DNA from: Bacteroidota bacterium
GTDB taxonomy: Bacteria; Bacteroidota; Bacteroidia; Bacteroidales; P3
Reading direction: 5' to 3'
Assembly (NCBI GenBank): GCA_017860275.1
Contig: JAFNAQ010000008.1
Span: 50,286 to 114,285, forward strand
Length of the DNA stretch: 64,000 nucleotides
Positions within the stretch are counted from its first letter, which is position 1; the number at the start of each line of letters is the position of its first letter. Position numbers and translations under genes: made by a program. Below are positions 1 through 8,888 of this stretch, one piece after another. The notes below the pieces were generated by a model. That model was given only the letters and a program-made list of their open reading frames with translations, was not told the origin of the DNA and made no database searches.

Positions 1-1500
1 TTAGCAATAAATTTTGTCTTTGGTTATCTAAATAAAAGGATAAGGAAGAAATACTCAACAGAGTATATTATTCCTAATGCTAAATGGTATATCAGAAGCT
101 CTTCACTCTTTATTTTTCTTTCTTTATTATCGATGATAGGACTAAGAGGAGGGTTTCAACTAAGACCACTCCACCTTATCCAAGCCAACTACTATACCTC
201 AAGTCAAAACTCTGCCCTTGTCCTAAATACTCCATTCACTCTCTATCGTACCTTTGGCAAGGAAGGAATTGACAAGAGAGTGTATTTCCAAGACCAAAAA
301 GAGATGAATCAATACTTCACTCCAATAATCACTCCAATAGAAACAATTGATGCCGATAGTTTATTTGCATCTCCATTAAGTGTTGGGAAGACAAATGTAG
401 TGGTTATTATTTTGGAAAGTTTCTCTTCTGAATATATGGGATATTATCATAATGAAGAGGGTGGAAAGAAGCATGTTTCTTATACTCCGTTTCTTGACTC
501 CCTTGCAAGAAAATCAATAGTATTTGATGGATATGCTAATGGAAAACGTAGCATTGATGGAATACCTGCTGTATTATCTTCACTTCCTTTACTAATGAAT
601 GAGACCTATATCACTTCTCAGTATAATAGTAATGGCTTGTCGTCATTTGCATCTCTTTTAGAACCTTTTGGATATAAGAGTTCGTTCTTCCACGGAGGAT
701 ATAATGGTTCTATGGGTTTTGATGCCTTCACAAGACATGTAGGATACAACGATTATTATGGAAGAAATGAATATGGTAACGATAAGGACTATGATGGTAA
801 TTGGGGAATATTCGATGAACCCTTCCTTCAATATATGGTTAAGCAGCTAGATAAGTATAAAGAACCTTTTAACTCTGCTGTATTTACCCTAAGCTCACAT
901 CATCCATATACAATTCCTGCTAAACATATTGGACGTTTCCCAAAAGGGACAATGATTGTTCACGAAACAGTAGGCTATGCCGATTATGCTCTAAGACGTT
1001 TCTTCGAAGAGGCATCGAAGAAGCCATGGTTTAAAAATACACTATTTATTATTACTGCCGATCATTCTGCTCAGACCTCAGAACCAGAGTTTACCTCCTT
1101 CTTAGGTTCTTTTAGAATACCAATTATATTTTATCATCCACTACTTAAGCAAGGGGTAAATACAAAACAATATATGCAACAAAGCGATATACTCCCTTCT
1201 GCCATGAGTCTGATTCATTTCCCAAAACCAGTTGTTGGCTTTGGACAGAATATCTTTTCGAACAAGGAGAAATTCTATATACTAGATATTAATGATGAGT
1301 ATATCTTAAGAATTGGAGACTATGTGACGAAGTTTCGTGATGGCTTAGAACCAAAACTATACTTTTTGCCAGGAGATAGTAATACTAAGAAAGATATTTC
1401 GAGTTCTAAAAAAGATATTACCAATAAATATATATTAAAGACAAAGGCAATTATTCAAGAATATAACACTAGATTGATAGGAAATAAACTTGTGCAATAA
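1..1500 (+). CDS. LTA synthase-like sulfatase-fold phosphotransferase, 5' end outside window
   Basis: The frame is open from base 1, so the gene begins upstream; 499 residues are visible. The first ~45 residues end in a hydrophobic segment, probably the last membrane helix. A periplasmic alkaline-phosphatase/sulfatase-fold domain follows. Visible motifs are VVIILESFSSE (metal-binding Glu), NGKRSIDGIP (Ser at the place of the LtaS nucleophilic Thr), SSHHPY, and TADHSAQ (metal-binding Asp-His). The family transfers phosphoglycerol or phosphoethanolamine-type groups to envelope glycolipids. Bacteroidota lack lipoteichoic acid, so the acceptor here is unknown. The stop overlaps the next start (TAATG), suggesting coupling to the lipid kinase. 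Confidence 0.85.
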   Translation, partial: LAINFVFGYLNKRIRKKYSTEYIIPNAKWYIRSSSLFIFLSLLSMIGLRGGFQLRPLHLIQANYYTSSQNSALVLNTPFTLYRTFGKEGIDKRVYFQDQKEMNQYFTPIITPIETIDADSLFASPLSVGKTNVVVIILESFSSEYMGYYHNEEGGKKHVSYTPFLDSLARKSIVFDGYANGKRSIDGIPAVLSSLPLLMNETYITSQYNSNGLSSFASLLEPFGYKSSFFHGGYNGSMGFDAFTRHVGYNDYYGRNEYGNDKDYDGNWGIFDEPFLQYMVKQLDKYKEPFNSAVFTLSSHHPYTIPAKHIGRFPKGTMIVHETVGYADYALRRFFEEASKKPWFKNTLFIITADHSAQTSEPEFTSFLGSFRIPIIFYHPLLKQGVNTKQYMQQSDILPSAMSLIHFPKPVVGFGQNIFSNKEKFYILDINDEYILRIGDYVTKFRDGLEPKLYFLPGDSNTKKDISSSKKDITNKYILKTKAIIQEYNTRLIGNKLVQ

Positions 1501-2468
1501 TGAAAGATAAGATTCTATTTATTATTAATCCAATTTCAGGCGTAGGCAAACAAAAGAGTGCAGAGAAAGCTATAGAAAAGGTTTTAGATAAGACGATCTT
1601 TGACTACGAGATACAATATACCGAGTATGCTCATCATGCAACGGCAATAAGTCTTCAAGCAGCATTAAAGGGGTATGATATTGTTGTGGCAGTAGGAGGA
1701 GACGGCTCAATTAACGATTGTGTGAAGGGACTTATCGGTACAAATGTTACACTTGGAATTATCCCAACAGGATCTGGAAATGGTTTGGCAAGGCATCTTA
1801 ATATTCCTTTGAATATAGAATACGCAATAGAAATACTAAACCAGAGGACAAGAACTATCATTGACACAGTCAAGGTAAATAATAAGATTTATGCCTCAAT
1901 TGCAGGTATAGGCTTTGATGCTTTGATTGCAAGAGAGTTTAAAAAGTCGAAGGTTAGGGGCTTTAATACTTATTTTGCTCTTGTACTCCAGCATTATGCT
2001 TTCTATGAACCAAAGGAATATACACTAGATATTGATGGGCAGAGAATAGAGACCGATGCTTTATTTATAAGTTTTGCTAATGCTAATCAGTTTGGATATA
2101 ATACAGTGATTGCTCCAACAGCAAGATTAGATGATGGAATGCTTGAGGTAAGTATAGTGAAGAAAGTGCCTATAATGCTTCTTCCTTGGACAGCTCAGTT
2201 GCTATTTATGAAGAATTTCGATAAGTCAATATTTGTAACAACATATAAGGCTAAGGAAGTAAAGGTATATAATAATGATGCAAAATTAGTTAATCTTGAT
2301 GGAGAGAGTGTAAAGATGGATAAGGAGCTTCATTTCTCAATAGTACCAAAATCTTTAAATGTATTAATACCAGAAAACTATGGCAAAGAAAGAAAAGAAT
2401 CGTATTGGAATAGTATATTCGACCAACCCATCTTTCCAATATATATCGGACGACCAGGAGACAATTGA
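1500..2468 (+). CDS. diacylglycerol kinase-family lipid kinase
   Basis: 322 residues of the DagK/YegS/sphingosine-kinase family. The ATP-binding motif GGDGSINDCVKG and the PTGSGNGLARHL motif are both present in the N-terminal half, and the beta-sandwich C-terminal domain follows. The likely reaction is ATP-dependent phosphorylation of a lipid such as diacylglycerol at the inner membrane. Start overlaps the upstream stop by one base. The last 29 codons (2380-2468) lie in another frame of the SUI1 gene, so the C-terminal tail looks like an overprinted extension rather than conserved domain. The exact lipid substrate cannot be told from sequence. Confidence 0.85.
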   Translation: MKDKILFIINPISGVGKQKSAEKAIEKVLDKTIFDYEIQYTEYAHHATAISLQAALKGYDIVVAVGGDGSINDCVKGLIGTNVTLGIIPTGSGNGLARHLNIPLNIEYAIEILNQRTRTIIDTVKVNNKIYASIAGIGFDALIAREFKKSKVRGFNTYFALVLQHYAFYEPKEYTLDIDGQRIETDALFISFANANQFGYNTVIAPTARLDDGMLEVSIVKKVPIMLLPWTAQLLFMKNFDKSIFVTTYKAKEVKVYNNDAKLVNLDGESVKMDKELHFSIVPKSLNVLIPENYGKERKESYWNSIFDQPIFPIYIGRPGDN

Positions 2469-2724
2469 AAGCCTAGAGCCAAACCAACAAAATCTAAAGG
2501 TTCAGCTCGATAAGAAACAAAGAGGAGGTAAACAAGTAACACTAATCACTGGTTTTATAGGCTCAGACGAAGACCTTGAGATCTTAGGGAAGATGCTTAA
2601 GACCAAGTGTGGAGTTGGAGGCTCAGCAAAAGATGGAGAAATCCTAATCCAAGGCGACCATAGAGAAAAGGTAATAGATATCCTAACCAAAGCAGGCTAT
2701 AAGGCAAAAAGAGTTGGAGGTTGA
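2380..2724 (+). CDS. SUI1/eIF1-like translation factor (YciH family)
   Basis: 114 residues. The C-terminal ~75 residues form a SUI1 domain: KQRGGKQVTLITGF, then LKTKCGVGGSAKDGEI, then IQGDHREKVIDIL and a terminal KRVGG. Bacterial YciH-type proteins bind the ribosome and are thought to affect start-codon fidelity; the role in Bacteroidota is not settled. The N-terminus (VYSTNP) resembles other Bacteroidales members, supporting the start at 2380. That start lies 89 bases inside the lipid kinase gene in the +1 frame, an unusually long overlap. Confidence 0.85.
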   Translation: MAKKEKNRIGIVYSTNPSFQYISDDQETIESLEPNQQNLKVQLDKKQRGGKQVTLITGFIGSDEDLEILGKMLKTKCGVGGSAKDGEILIQGDHREKVIDILTKAGYKAKRVGG

Positions 2725-2765
2725 TAAATTATCTTTTATCGACTCTTAATTTTAAGAAATAGAAA

Positions 2766-2783
2766 TTGGGCTTCAATGCCCAA
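2766..2783 (+). terminator. possible terminator of the 1-2724 operon
   Basis: Perfect 6-bp inverted repeat TTGGGC (2766-2771) / GCCCAA (2778-2783) with a 6-base loop, 41 bases after the SUI1 stop. It is followed by an A-rich stretch and ATTTTATC rather than a clean T run, so termination is plausible but not certain. Confidence 0.4.
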
Positions 2784-2801
2784 AAACCCTATTTTATCAC
2801 T

Positions 2802-2864
2802 CTATAATCTGATTCTAGCGCAGTGGAATCTTATTCTATTTTTCTAGAATAAGGAGTTATTTCC
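2802..2864. repeat. three-unit 21-bp-period array (GATTCTAG/GAATCTTATTC cores)
   Basis: The GAAT or TAAT core start recurs at 2805, 2826 and 2847, exactly 21 bp apart. Cores such as GGAATCTTATTC and CTAGAATAAGG are near-palindromic. The same core family forms a longer array at 37165-37290. No ORF of note covers it. The rest of the 2725-3167 gap holds A/T-rich sequence and a dispersed repeat at 3035-3141. Confidence 0.7.
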
Positions 2865-3034
2865 CTAAAATCTTTATATCCAAGAATATAAACCTAGTAT
2901 CTGTAAATTTTTATCAGATAAAAATCCAAAAAGATGAGGTTTCTTTGGAAAAAGAGGAAATAAATCTTTTAAAAATGGTCAAACCAAGAATTTTATTATA
3001 AAGAATTAACGAACCGTTACACAAACCCCAACAC

Positions 3035-3141
3035 CTCTCTTCAAATATTCAACCCACAAACCCCATTCTCATTAATAATAATTAAGACCAAAACTTGCAT
3101 AATGTTAGCAAAATACCCCAAAATAAAGGTTTTAGTTAAAA
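3035..3141 (-). repeat. dispersed intergenic repeat, copy 1
   Basis: The reverse complement of this stretch matches 36715-36819. Two blocks are exact: a 13-mer (3129-3141 versus 36715-36727) and a 21-mer (3087-3107 versus 36749-36769), with the same 21-base gap between them. Weaker matches continue through TTATTAATGA and TTGTGGGTT. No coding potential is apparent. It lies just downstream of the SpoU methyltransferase gene. Confidence 0.75.
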
Positions 3142-3167
3142 TATTGCAGGTTAGGTGTTTTTTGTTT

Positions 3168-3710
3168 TTAGAAATTTCTTTTTATCTTTGAGAATATGTC
3201 CCAGATTATTATTCCTGTTGCTATGGAGACGTTTAGGGAGTGCTTTGTTCCGTATTGTGGTATTTCTATTACTCCGAAGGAGTTATTGATTACTTCTTGG
3301 TCTACTCCGTCTACTTCATTACCCATTACTATGGCTATCTTGTCAATCCCTTCGAGGCTAAATTCATCTAGCATTATGCTATTCTTTGTCTGCTCAATTG
3401 AGAACACCTTATAGCCACTAGCCTTTAGTTCCTCTATCGCCTCAAGTGTTGAGGGTTTATGCTGCCAAGAAACCGTTTCTGTTGCACCAAGAGCAGTCTT
3501 ATGAATCTCTCTATGAGGAGGAGTGGGAGTAATACCACAAAGCAATATTTTTTCAATTCTAAAGGCATCGGAGGTTCTAAACACAGAACCTACATTATTC
3601 ATGCTTCTAATATTGTCAAGAACTATTACTATAGGAAGTTTATCCGCCGCCTTAAACTCTTCGGCGGATATTCTATTTAAAGATTTTAAAAATAATTTTT
3701 CGTTTCTCAT
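3168..3710 (-). CDS. SpoU/TrmH-family RNA 2'-O-methyltransferase
   Basis: 180 residues, a short SPOUT enzyme without the extra N-terminal RNA-binding domain of RlmB. All three SpoU motifs are present: LDNIRSMNNVGSVFRTSDAF (motif 1), IVMGNEVDGVDQEVI (motif 2) and IPQYGTKHSLNVSIATGI (motif 3), which build the trefoil-knot SAM site. It probably 2'-O-methylates tRNA or rRNA; the target nucleotide cannot be assigned. The start overlaps the stop of the upstream GldN-like gene by four bases (ATGA). It is the last gene of the minus-strand run. Confidence 0.88.
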   Translation of the reverse strand: MRNEKLFLKSLNRISAEEFKAADKLPIVIVLDNIRSMNNVGSVFRTSDAFRIEKILLCGITPTPPHREIHKTALGATETVSWQHKPSTLEAIEELKASGYKVFSIEQTKNSIMLDEFSLEGIDKIAIVMGNEVDGVDQEVINNSFGVIEIPQYGTKHSLNVSIATGIIIWDIFSKIKRNF

Positions 3711-4684
3711 TGTATTCTAATACCTAGTTGTTGAAAACCCTTGTCGCTTTCTATGAGTGGGATAATGTATTTTACCTGTTTCTTTATCAATAAAGTGTTA
3801 GGGTCAATGCTCCATGTCTCACCAATCCTGATATGTTTTATATCCTCAGGAAGAATATCTGAGCTAACAACCTTCTTCTCCTCAACCCCTTCATCGTTTT
3901 CAATGATAATGGTATTCTTGATAATAAATAAATCGTCTATTTCCTTAGGAGCCTTAAACTTTGAACCGTCGTAACGAAGAATTGAGGCATCTCTCTTCTT
4001 AGCCTTGTCGAACATAGAAAGAGTATAAGGGTTTTGAACAGGATATTTTAGTTCTTGCAGCGAGATAACGGTATCTGGAATATTAAAATCTCCAGTATTT
4101 ACAATATGTTTATTAGATTGATTATTCGAAGAGTTTGGCGTTGGCACAATATCATCTGGAAATAACCAAAATAACGGAAGGTGTAGGCTATCTGCCTTTG
4201 CTTCATTGAAGCTCTTATATCTTACCATCGTTGGGCAATAAGCCTTAATTCTCTTTTCAAGGGAAAGAGTCTTGTAGTTATAGTTTACAAACTCCTCGAA
4301 TTGATAGGCAGAGATATATGGAACAAGAAACTTAAAGACAGAATCTTTGCTTAGATTATGAGAGAAATTCTTCTGTTCGAACTCTATTACACTCTTGATA
4401 ACAGAGTCTATACTTATCTCCCTCTTTCTAATATCGTAAATCTTTACCTTCTTCTGCTGAACAGCCTTAAGGATAGTCTTAGCCATCTCTTCACGGTAAT
4501 AACCTGTGATGTGTTCGAATTTCTTTGGGTTGAGACTATTGTAAATTTCCCATTCAGGATTAAATACTCCAACCTTATGGTATTCATACTCTATTGAATA
4601 GGTCTCGTTCTGAGCAAATGAATTAGTATTTAGGCTAAGCAAGAAAACTAATGATACAATTATATTTATTATTTTATTCTTCAT
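3707..4684 (-). CDS. GldN/PorN-like secreted protein (paralog 2)
   Basis: About 325 residues with a signal peptide ending NTNSFAQ. Two features recall the T9SS/gliding protein GldN (PorN): a central AYCPTMVRY...LFWLFPDD segment matching the GldN 'GICPV...LFWVFFP' region, and IRIGETWSIDPNTLLIKKQV, matching the conserved 'W-[FY]-D-x-[RQ]' strand. An unusually strong Shine-Dalgarno (AGAAGGAGGT on the minus strand, 4693-4702) sits 8 bases before the ATG at 4684 but too close to the ATG at 4690, so 4684 is preferred. The neighbour at 4690-5769 is a paralog. Assignment is by motif resemblance only. Confidence 0.55.
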   Translation of the reverse strand: MKNKIINIIVSLVFLLSLNTNSFAQNETYSIEYEYHKVGVFNPEWEIYNSLNPKKFEHITGYYREEMAKTILKAVQQKKVKIYDIRKREISIDSVIKSVIEFEQKNFSHNLSKDSVFKFLVPYISAYQFEEFVNYNYKTLSLEKRIKAYCPTMVRYKSFNEAKADSLHLPLFWLFPDDIVPTPNSSNNQSNKHIVNTGDFNIPDTVISLQELKYPVQNPYTLSMFDKAKKRDASILRYDGSKFKAPKEIDDLFIIKNTIIIENDEGVEEKKVVSSDILPEDIKHIRIGETWSIDPNTLLIKKQVKYIIPLIESDKGFQQLGIRIQ

Positions 4685-4689
4685 ATTCA

Positions 4690-5769
4690 TTACCTCCTTC
4701 TAATATAATAAATTGGCATTAACCCCCTTAAGCTACCATCAAGTCCTTTTATCTCAACCATAGGAGAAAGGTAGTTCGCCATTTTGATAAACTGCTTAGT
4801 CTGAATATCGAAGAACCACTCATCGCCAAAGCGTAGGTTAGAAATATTATCAGAATTATAATTGCCTTTGATGATGGTATCCTTTTCGGAACTATTTCCA
4901 GCCTTATCTACATTGTCTATTGCAATCTTCATCTCAAATTGTCTACGCTTAATTATCTCTGCCTTGTTATATGCTTCGGTAGAGATTGGCTCAGCATATA
5001 CTCTTATCTTGCCTTCTTCGGCTTTTTGGATATATGATTCGAAATATGGGACAGAATACTCTGCCTCTAGGTGTGAGTCCCACCAATGATAAGGCTTTGG
5101 ATTATATATTGGAATTGTAAAATGTATGTTTCTAGCAATGCAAAGAGTGTCTTTTAGGGTAGGAGCACCTAAAGGATATATCCAGCCAAGCTCGAAACGA
5201 AAGAATTGTTTAGGCTTAAGTTCAGAATCGTTCTTATCAATATCTACAAGCATAATAGAATCCTTTGTGATAACAGGATTATAACCTATTACTCTCTTAT
5301 TGATTAGCATTGTCTCTGGATTATATGTCCACTCTTCTTCGAAGCGTATTGCTCTAATCTCTTCCTCTAATAACTTGTTTACTCCCTTATCTGATAGGCT
5401 ATCATTGAATTGTTTCTTATAGGCAGCCTTAAGGTTCTTTACAACATTATTATAGGAAATTGTATCGTGTTCGAAGTTCATAAGGCTCATCTTACCCACT
5501 CTAATATCTGCCATTATTGCGTCTATAGACTGCCACCAGAACCTTCTGTCTACAATATAATCATATACAATAGAGTCCTTTTGTTTAGTTTGTTCAATTC
5601 TAGGCTTCATAATATCCACCTCATAGACAATTTTCTTAGATAGTATCTTATCTTGAGAGAAAGCTATTGAGGGCAAAATTGCAAGAACAATAATTATGAT
5701 ATTTACTAAACTGAAAAAAGGACGAAGATTAATTTTCGTCCTTTTCATTATTAATGAATTATTTTTCAT
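4690..5769 (-). CDS. GldN/PorN-like secreted protein (paralog 1)
   Basis: 359 residues with a signal peptide (hydrophobic core ~19-35, cut near AFSQ). It repeats the GldN-like pattern: an [16 protein letters not shown] helix, then [26 protein letters not shown], then LGWIYPLG. A second copy of the strand motif occurs near the C-terminus ([19 protein letters not shown]). GldN is a periplasmic subunit of the T9SS core ring complex; whether this protein is one is inference. The start overlaps the clpP stop by 11 bases, and Met8 is an alternative start. It sits apart from any porPKLM genes, which are not in the window. Confidence 0.55.
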   Translation of the reverse strand: MKNNSLIMKRTKINLRPFFSLVNIIIIVLAILPSIAFSQDKILSKKIVYEVDIMKPRIEQTKQKDSIVYDYIVDRRFWWQSIDAIMADIRVGKMSLMNFEHDTISYNNVVKNLKAAYKKQFNDSLSDKGVNKLLEEEIRAIRFEEEWTYNPETMLINKRVIGYNPVITKDSIMLVDIDKNDSELKPKQFFRFELGWIYPLGAPTLKDTLCIARNIHFTIPIYNPKPYHWWDSHLEAEYSVPYFESYIQKAEEGKIRVYAEPISTEAYNKAEIIKRRQFEMKIAIDNVDKAGNSSEKDTIIKGNYNSDNISNLRFGDEWFFDIQTKQFIKMANYLSPMVEIKGLDGSLRGLMPIYYIRRR

Positions 5770-6454
5770 CCTTAGAATTTCTTATCAATATCTCGTCAAT
5801 CATTCCATATTCTTTAGCCTCAGTTGCAGTAAGCCAGAAATCTCTGTCTCCGTCTTGTTCAACTTTCTCAATAGGTTGTCCCGAATGGTTAGATATTATG
5901 GTGTAAAGCTCCTTCTTTGTCTTCATTATCTCACGAGCTGCAATCTCAATATCTGATGCTTGTCCCTCAGCACCTCCTAATGGTTGGTGAATCATTACTC
6001 TTGAGTGTTGAAGAGCAGAACGTTTTCCTGCAGCTCCTGCACAAAGGAGTACAGAACCCATTGATGCTGCAAGACCAGTGCAGATAGTTGCAACATCAGG
6101 ACGGATATATTGCATAGTATCATAAATTCCTAGACCTGCATGAACGTATCCTCCCGGTGAGTTAAGGTAGATTTGAATGTCTCTCTTCGAGTCTACGCTT
6201 TCAAGAAAAAGAAGTTGTGCTTGTATAATATTTGCAACATCATCGTCAATAGCAGTGCCTAAGAATATAATTCTCTCCATCATAAGACGAGAAAACACAT
6301 CCATTTGAGCAACATTTAGCTGTCTTTCTTCAATGATTGTTGGATTAATATAAGCGTTCTTTTGGAAATGAGAAGTATAACGTTGGAATGTTAGACTATT
6401 AATGTTTGTATGTTTGGTAGCGTATTGCTTAAACTCTTTATTGAAATCTTTCAT
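5759..6454 (-). CDS. clpP: ATP-dependent Clp protease proteolytic subunit
   Basis: 231 residues. The catalytic Ser lies in [13 protein letters not shown], the His in [12 protein letters not shown], and the Asp in the [15 protein letters not shown] region, as in ClpP. It forms the tetradecameric peptidase chamber that works with ClpX or ClpA ATPases. The N-terminus is ~35 residues longer than E. coli mature ClpP, common in Bacteroidota. No clpX follows; the next genes are the GldN-like pair, to which clpP is translationally coupled. Confidence 0.95.
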   Translation of the reverse strand: MKDFNKEFKQYATKHTNINSLTFQRYTSHFQKNAYINPTIIEERQLNVAQMDVFSRLMMERIIFLGTAIDDDVANIIQAQLLFLESVDSKRDIQIYLNSPGGYVHAGLGIYDTMQYIRPDVATICTGLAASMGSVLLCAGAAGKRSALQHSRVMIHQPLGGAEGQASDIEIAAREIMKTKKELYTIISNHSGQPIEKVEQDGDRDFWLTATEAKEYGMIDEILIRNSKDEK

Positions 6455-6468
6455 ATTTATTTATTGTA

Positions 6469-7482
6469 TTATTTGTTTCTAACCATTAACATCTCTGCAA
6501 ATTTAATAAGATTTGCTTTGCGAAGTATATCTATTTCTATTTTTTCAAGACTTTTCATGGCATTATCATGATACTCTTGCATCTTTTCCTTAGCAATAGA
6601 ACGAATATTTAAGTCCTCATATATTTTCTTTACTGCCATCTCTTTCTCCATTCTATCGAAGGAATGTGAAGAGAAATAGTTAAGAAGTTCTTCTTTTTGC
6701 GAAGGGTTTGCTCTTTCTAGTGCCTTAAGATAAAGAAAGGTCTTCTTATTGTCTGCAATATCTGTTCCCGTAACCTTGCCAAAGTCCTCGAGATTGCTCC
6801 AACAATCTAGTATATCGTCTTGTAATTGAAATGCAAGACCAATGTTTTCTCCAAAACTATAAAGATTATCAATATCTTCTTTCTTAGCCCCAGAAGATAT
6901 AGCTCCCATCTTTAGGGCAGCAGCCAAGAGAACTGCAGTCTTAAGACGAATCATTTCTATATATTCTTCAATGCTTACATCTTCCCTTTTTTCGAATGCC
7001 ATATCCATAGCCTGCCCCTGACAAATCTCAATCGAAGCAGTATTCAATGTATTCATAATCGAAATAACCTCCAAAGGAGAGGACATTGAGACAAACTCTT
7101 CTTCTAATATATATTTGAATGCAAGGGCAAACATAGTATCTCCTGAAAGAATTGCAGCATTTGTTCCAAATTTCTTATATACAGTTTCTTCACCTCTACG
7201 AAGAGGAGAAAGGTCCATTATATCGTCATGCAAAAGAGTGAAGTTATGCAATATCTCAACTCCATGTGCAGGATACAAAGCCTTGTCGAGGTCACCTTGA
7301 AATAAATCAGCACCCATAAGAGTAAGTAAGGGTCTGATTCTTTTTCCTCCTTGGCTCATTGCGTAGGCAATAGGCTCGTAAAGCTCATTTGGCTCTCTAA
7401 GAAAAGCACGATTAAAATACGAATCTTCTCTTAAATCAAATGAAGTATTAATCTTTTCCTGTAAAAAATCTAAGCTATGCAT
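6469..7482 (-). CDS. polyprenyl (farnesyl/octaprenyl-type) diphosphate synthase
   Basis: 337 residues of the trans-isoprenyl diphosphate synthase family. The first Asp-rich motif is LLHDDIMDLSPLRRGEETVY and the second is LAFQLQDDILD, with GGKRIRPLL upstream. These bind Mg2+ and the allylic and isopentenyl diphosphates. The length suits a medium or long-chain synthase (quinone side chain), but product length cannot be read reliably. The gene lies 14 bases before clpP and 1 base after the wecB stop. Confidence 0.9.
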   Translation of the reverse strand: MHSLDFLQEKINTSFDLREDSYFNRAFLREPNELYEPIAYAMSQGGKRIRPLLTLMGADLFQGDLDKALYPAHGVEILHNFTLLHDDIMDLSPLRRGEETVYKKFGTNAAILSGDTMFALAFKYILEEEFVSMSSPLEVISIMNTLNTASIEICQGQAMDMAFEKREDVSIEEYIEMIRLKTAVLLAAALKMGAISSGAKKEDIDNLYSFGENIGLAFQLQDDILDCWSNLEDFGKVTGTDIADNKKTFLYLKALERANPSQKEELLNYFSSHSFDRMEKEMAVKKIYEDLNIRSIAKEKMQEYHDNAMKSLEKIEIDILRKANLIKFAEMLMVRNK

Positions 7483-7483
7483 A

Positions 7484-8626
7484 TTATAGATATTTAATCA
7501 TTTGTTCACAAATAAACTGAGATGCCTTCGCATCACCAAATATTTTAGGATAATTCTTAGGAGGATTGGATAAGAAAGAGTTCACTTCCTGGATTATCTT
7601 ATCGTAGTTTGCGTCTACTAACTTTGCAGAACCATTCTCCACAATCTCCACCCACTCTGTCTCAGGCCTTAAAATAACACAAGGTTTCTCAAGGAAATAA
7701 GCCTCCTTTTGAACACCGCCAGAGTCTGTAAGTATAAGTTTTGATGCGCTCTCGAGGTATATCATATCCAAAAACGAAACAGGGTCTATGATTTCTATGC
7801 TCTTTGAAACCATAATAGACTCATAAATATCCTTGTCTAACTGCGAAGAAAGCATCTTCTTTGTTCTTGGATGAAGTGGAAGAATGACTCTTTCAGATTG
7901 AGAAATCTTCAAGATTGCAGAGAAAATATCGTTCATTCTCTTTGCATCATCGGTGTTTGCATTACGATGAATGGTGCAAAGGATAAAGCCTTTGCCGTAT
8001 TTATTATAGTATTCCGAAGTATTTTCGGTGGAATTACCAGCTATTAGACTGGAAAAATGAATAGTATTGTCATACATTATGTCACCACAATGATATACAT
8101 TTGGTCTATCTATTGTTGGATTATCGCTTAATCTTAGGTCGAAGCCTTCGTTTTTAAGGTTATTTACCCCAGAAATTGTAGGGGAAAACAAGAGGGTAGA
8201 GACGTGATCTGTCATTATCCTATTTATTTCCTCAGGCATTGACTTATTAAAAGAACGAAGTCCAGCCTCAATATGAACAATTGGAACATGAATCTTTGAT
8301 GCTGCAATAGCAGCAGCAAGAGTTGAGTTTGTGTCACCGTAGATTACAAGTGCATTTGGCTTCTCTTGGACTAGTATTTCCTCAATCTTCTCAATCATCT
8401 TTGCCGTTTGTGCGCCATGAGAAGCAGAGCCTACGCCTAGGTTATACTTCGGTTTTGGTATGGATAACTGCTCGAAAAACACCTCAGACATGTTGTTATC
8501 ATAATGCTGACCTGTATGAACAATAATCTCTTCTATCTTATCTGAGAAGCAGTCTCTTATTGCCCTGCTTAAAGCCGAAGACTTTATGATTTGAGGTCTT
8601 GCACCTATAATAGTAATTATCTTCAT
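7484..8626 (-). CDS. wecB: UDP-N-acetylglucosamine 2-epimerase
   Basis: 380 residues. The N-terminal IGARPQIIKSSAL motif, HTGQHYDNNMS, VYGDTNSTLAAA, HIEAGLRSFNKSMPEE and LTDSGGVQKEAYFL are the standard signature of non-hydrolysing WecB-type epimerases. It interconverts UDP-GlcNAc and UDP-ManNAc for surface polysaccharide. No other polysaccharide genes accompany it here; it sits inside a housekeeping run, 3 bases from the small membrane gene. Confidence 0.93.
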   Translation of the reverse strand: MKIITIIGARPQIIKSSALSRAIRDCFSDKIEEIIVHTGQHYDNNMSEVFFEQLSIPKPKYNLGVGSASHGAQTAKMIEKIEEILVQEKPNALVIYGDTNSTLAAAIAASKIHVPIVHIEAGLRSFNKSMPEEINRIMTDHVSTLLFSPTISGVNNLKNEGFDLRLSDNPTIDRPNVYHCGDIMYDNTIHFSSLIAGNSTENTSEYYNKYGKGFILCTIHRNANTDDAKRMNDIFSAILKISQSERVILPLHPRTKKMLSSQLDKDIYESIMVSKSIEIIDPVSFLDMIYLESASKLILTDSGGVQKEAYFLEKPCVILRPETEWVEIVENGSAKLVDANYDKIIQEVNSFLSNPPKNYPKIFGDAKASQFICEQMIKYL

Positions 8627-8629
8627 TTA

Positions 8630-8878
8630 TTATTTAATTTCTTTCATTAATTCCTTGTTAACATCAAGGATATTATATTTATCTCCCTTCTTACAGTCAT
8701 TATAAACAGACTTATTGCTACAAGAACAAAAGGTTTTCTCTCCAGTCAAAGGGTCAACTGAACTACAACTTCGTTTAAATTCCCCATTCTTTTTTAGGAT
8801 AATCTTTACCCCAAAGAAGACTAGGCATATCAAAAGAAGAAGAACTGTAATACCAAAAATCAAGAAAAACGTTTCCAT
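8630..8878 (-). CDS. small single-pass membrane protein with Cys-rich tail
   Basis: 82 residues from the ATG at 8878. An upstream ATG at 8911 would extend into the dtd gene, whereas AAGAG lies a few bases before 8878. One membrane helix (~3-25, FFLIFGITVLLLLICLVFFG) is followed by KIILKKNGEFKRSC and a Cys-rich segment (CSCSNKSVYNDC). The LKKNG-F pattern after the helix recalls a small conserved Bacteroidales membrane family of unknown function. The clustered Cys could bind metal; this is inference. Confidence 0.7.
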   Translation of the reverse strand: METFFLIFGITVLLLLICLVFFGVKIILKKNGEFKRSCSSVDPLTGEKTFCSCSNKSVYNDCKKGDKYNILDVNKELMKEIK

Positions 8879-8888
8879 AATGCTCTTA

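Noticed and set aside
84..272. 62-codon open frame at the window start
   Set aside because: Out-of-frame shadow of the LTA synthase-like gene, whose own frame is open from base 1.
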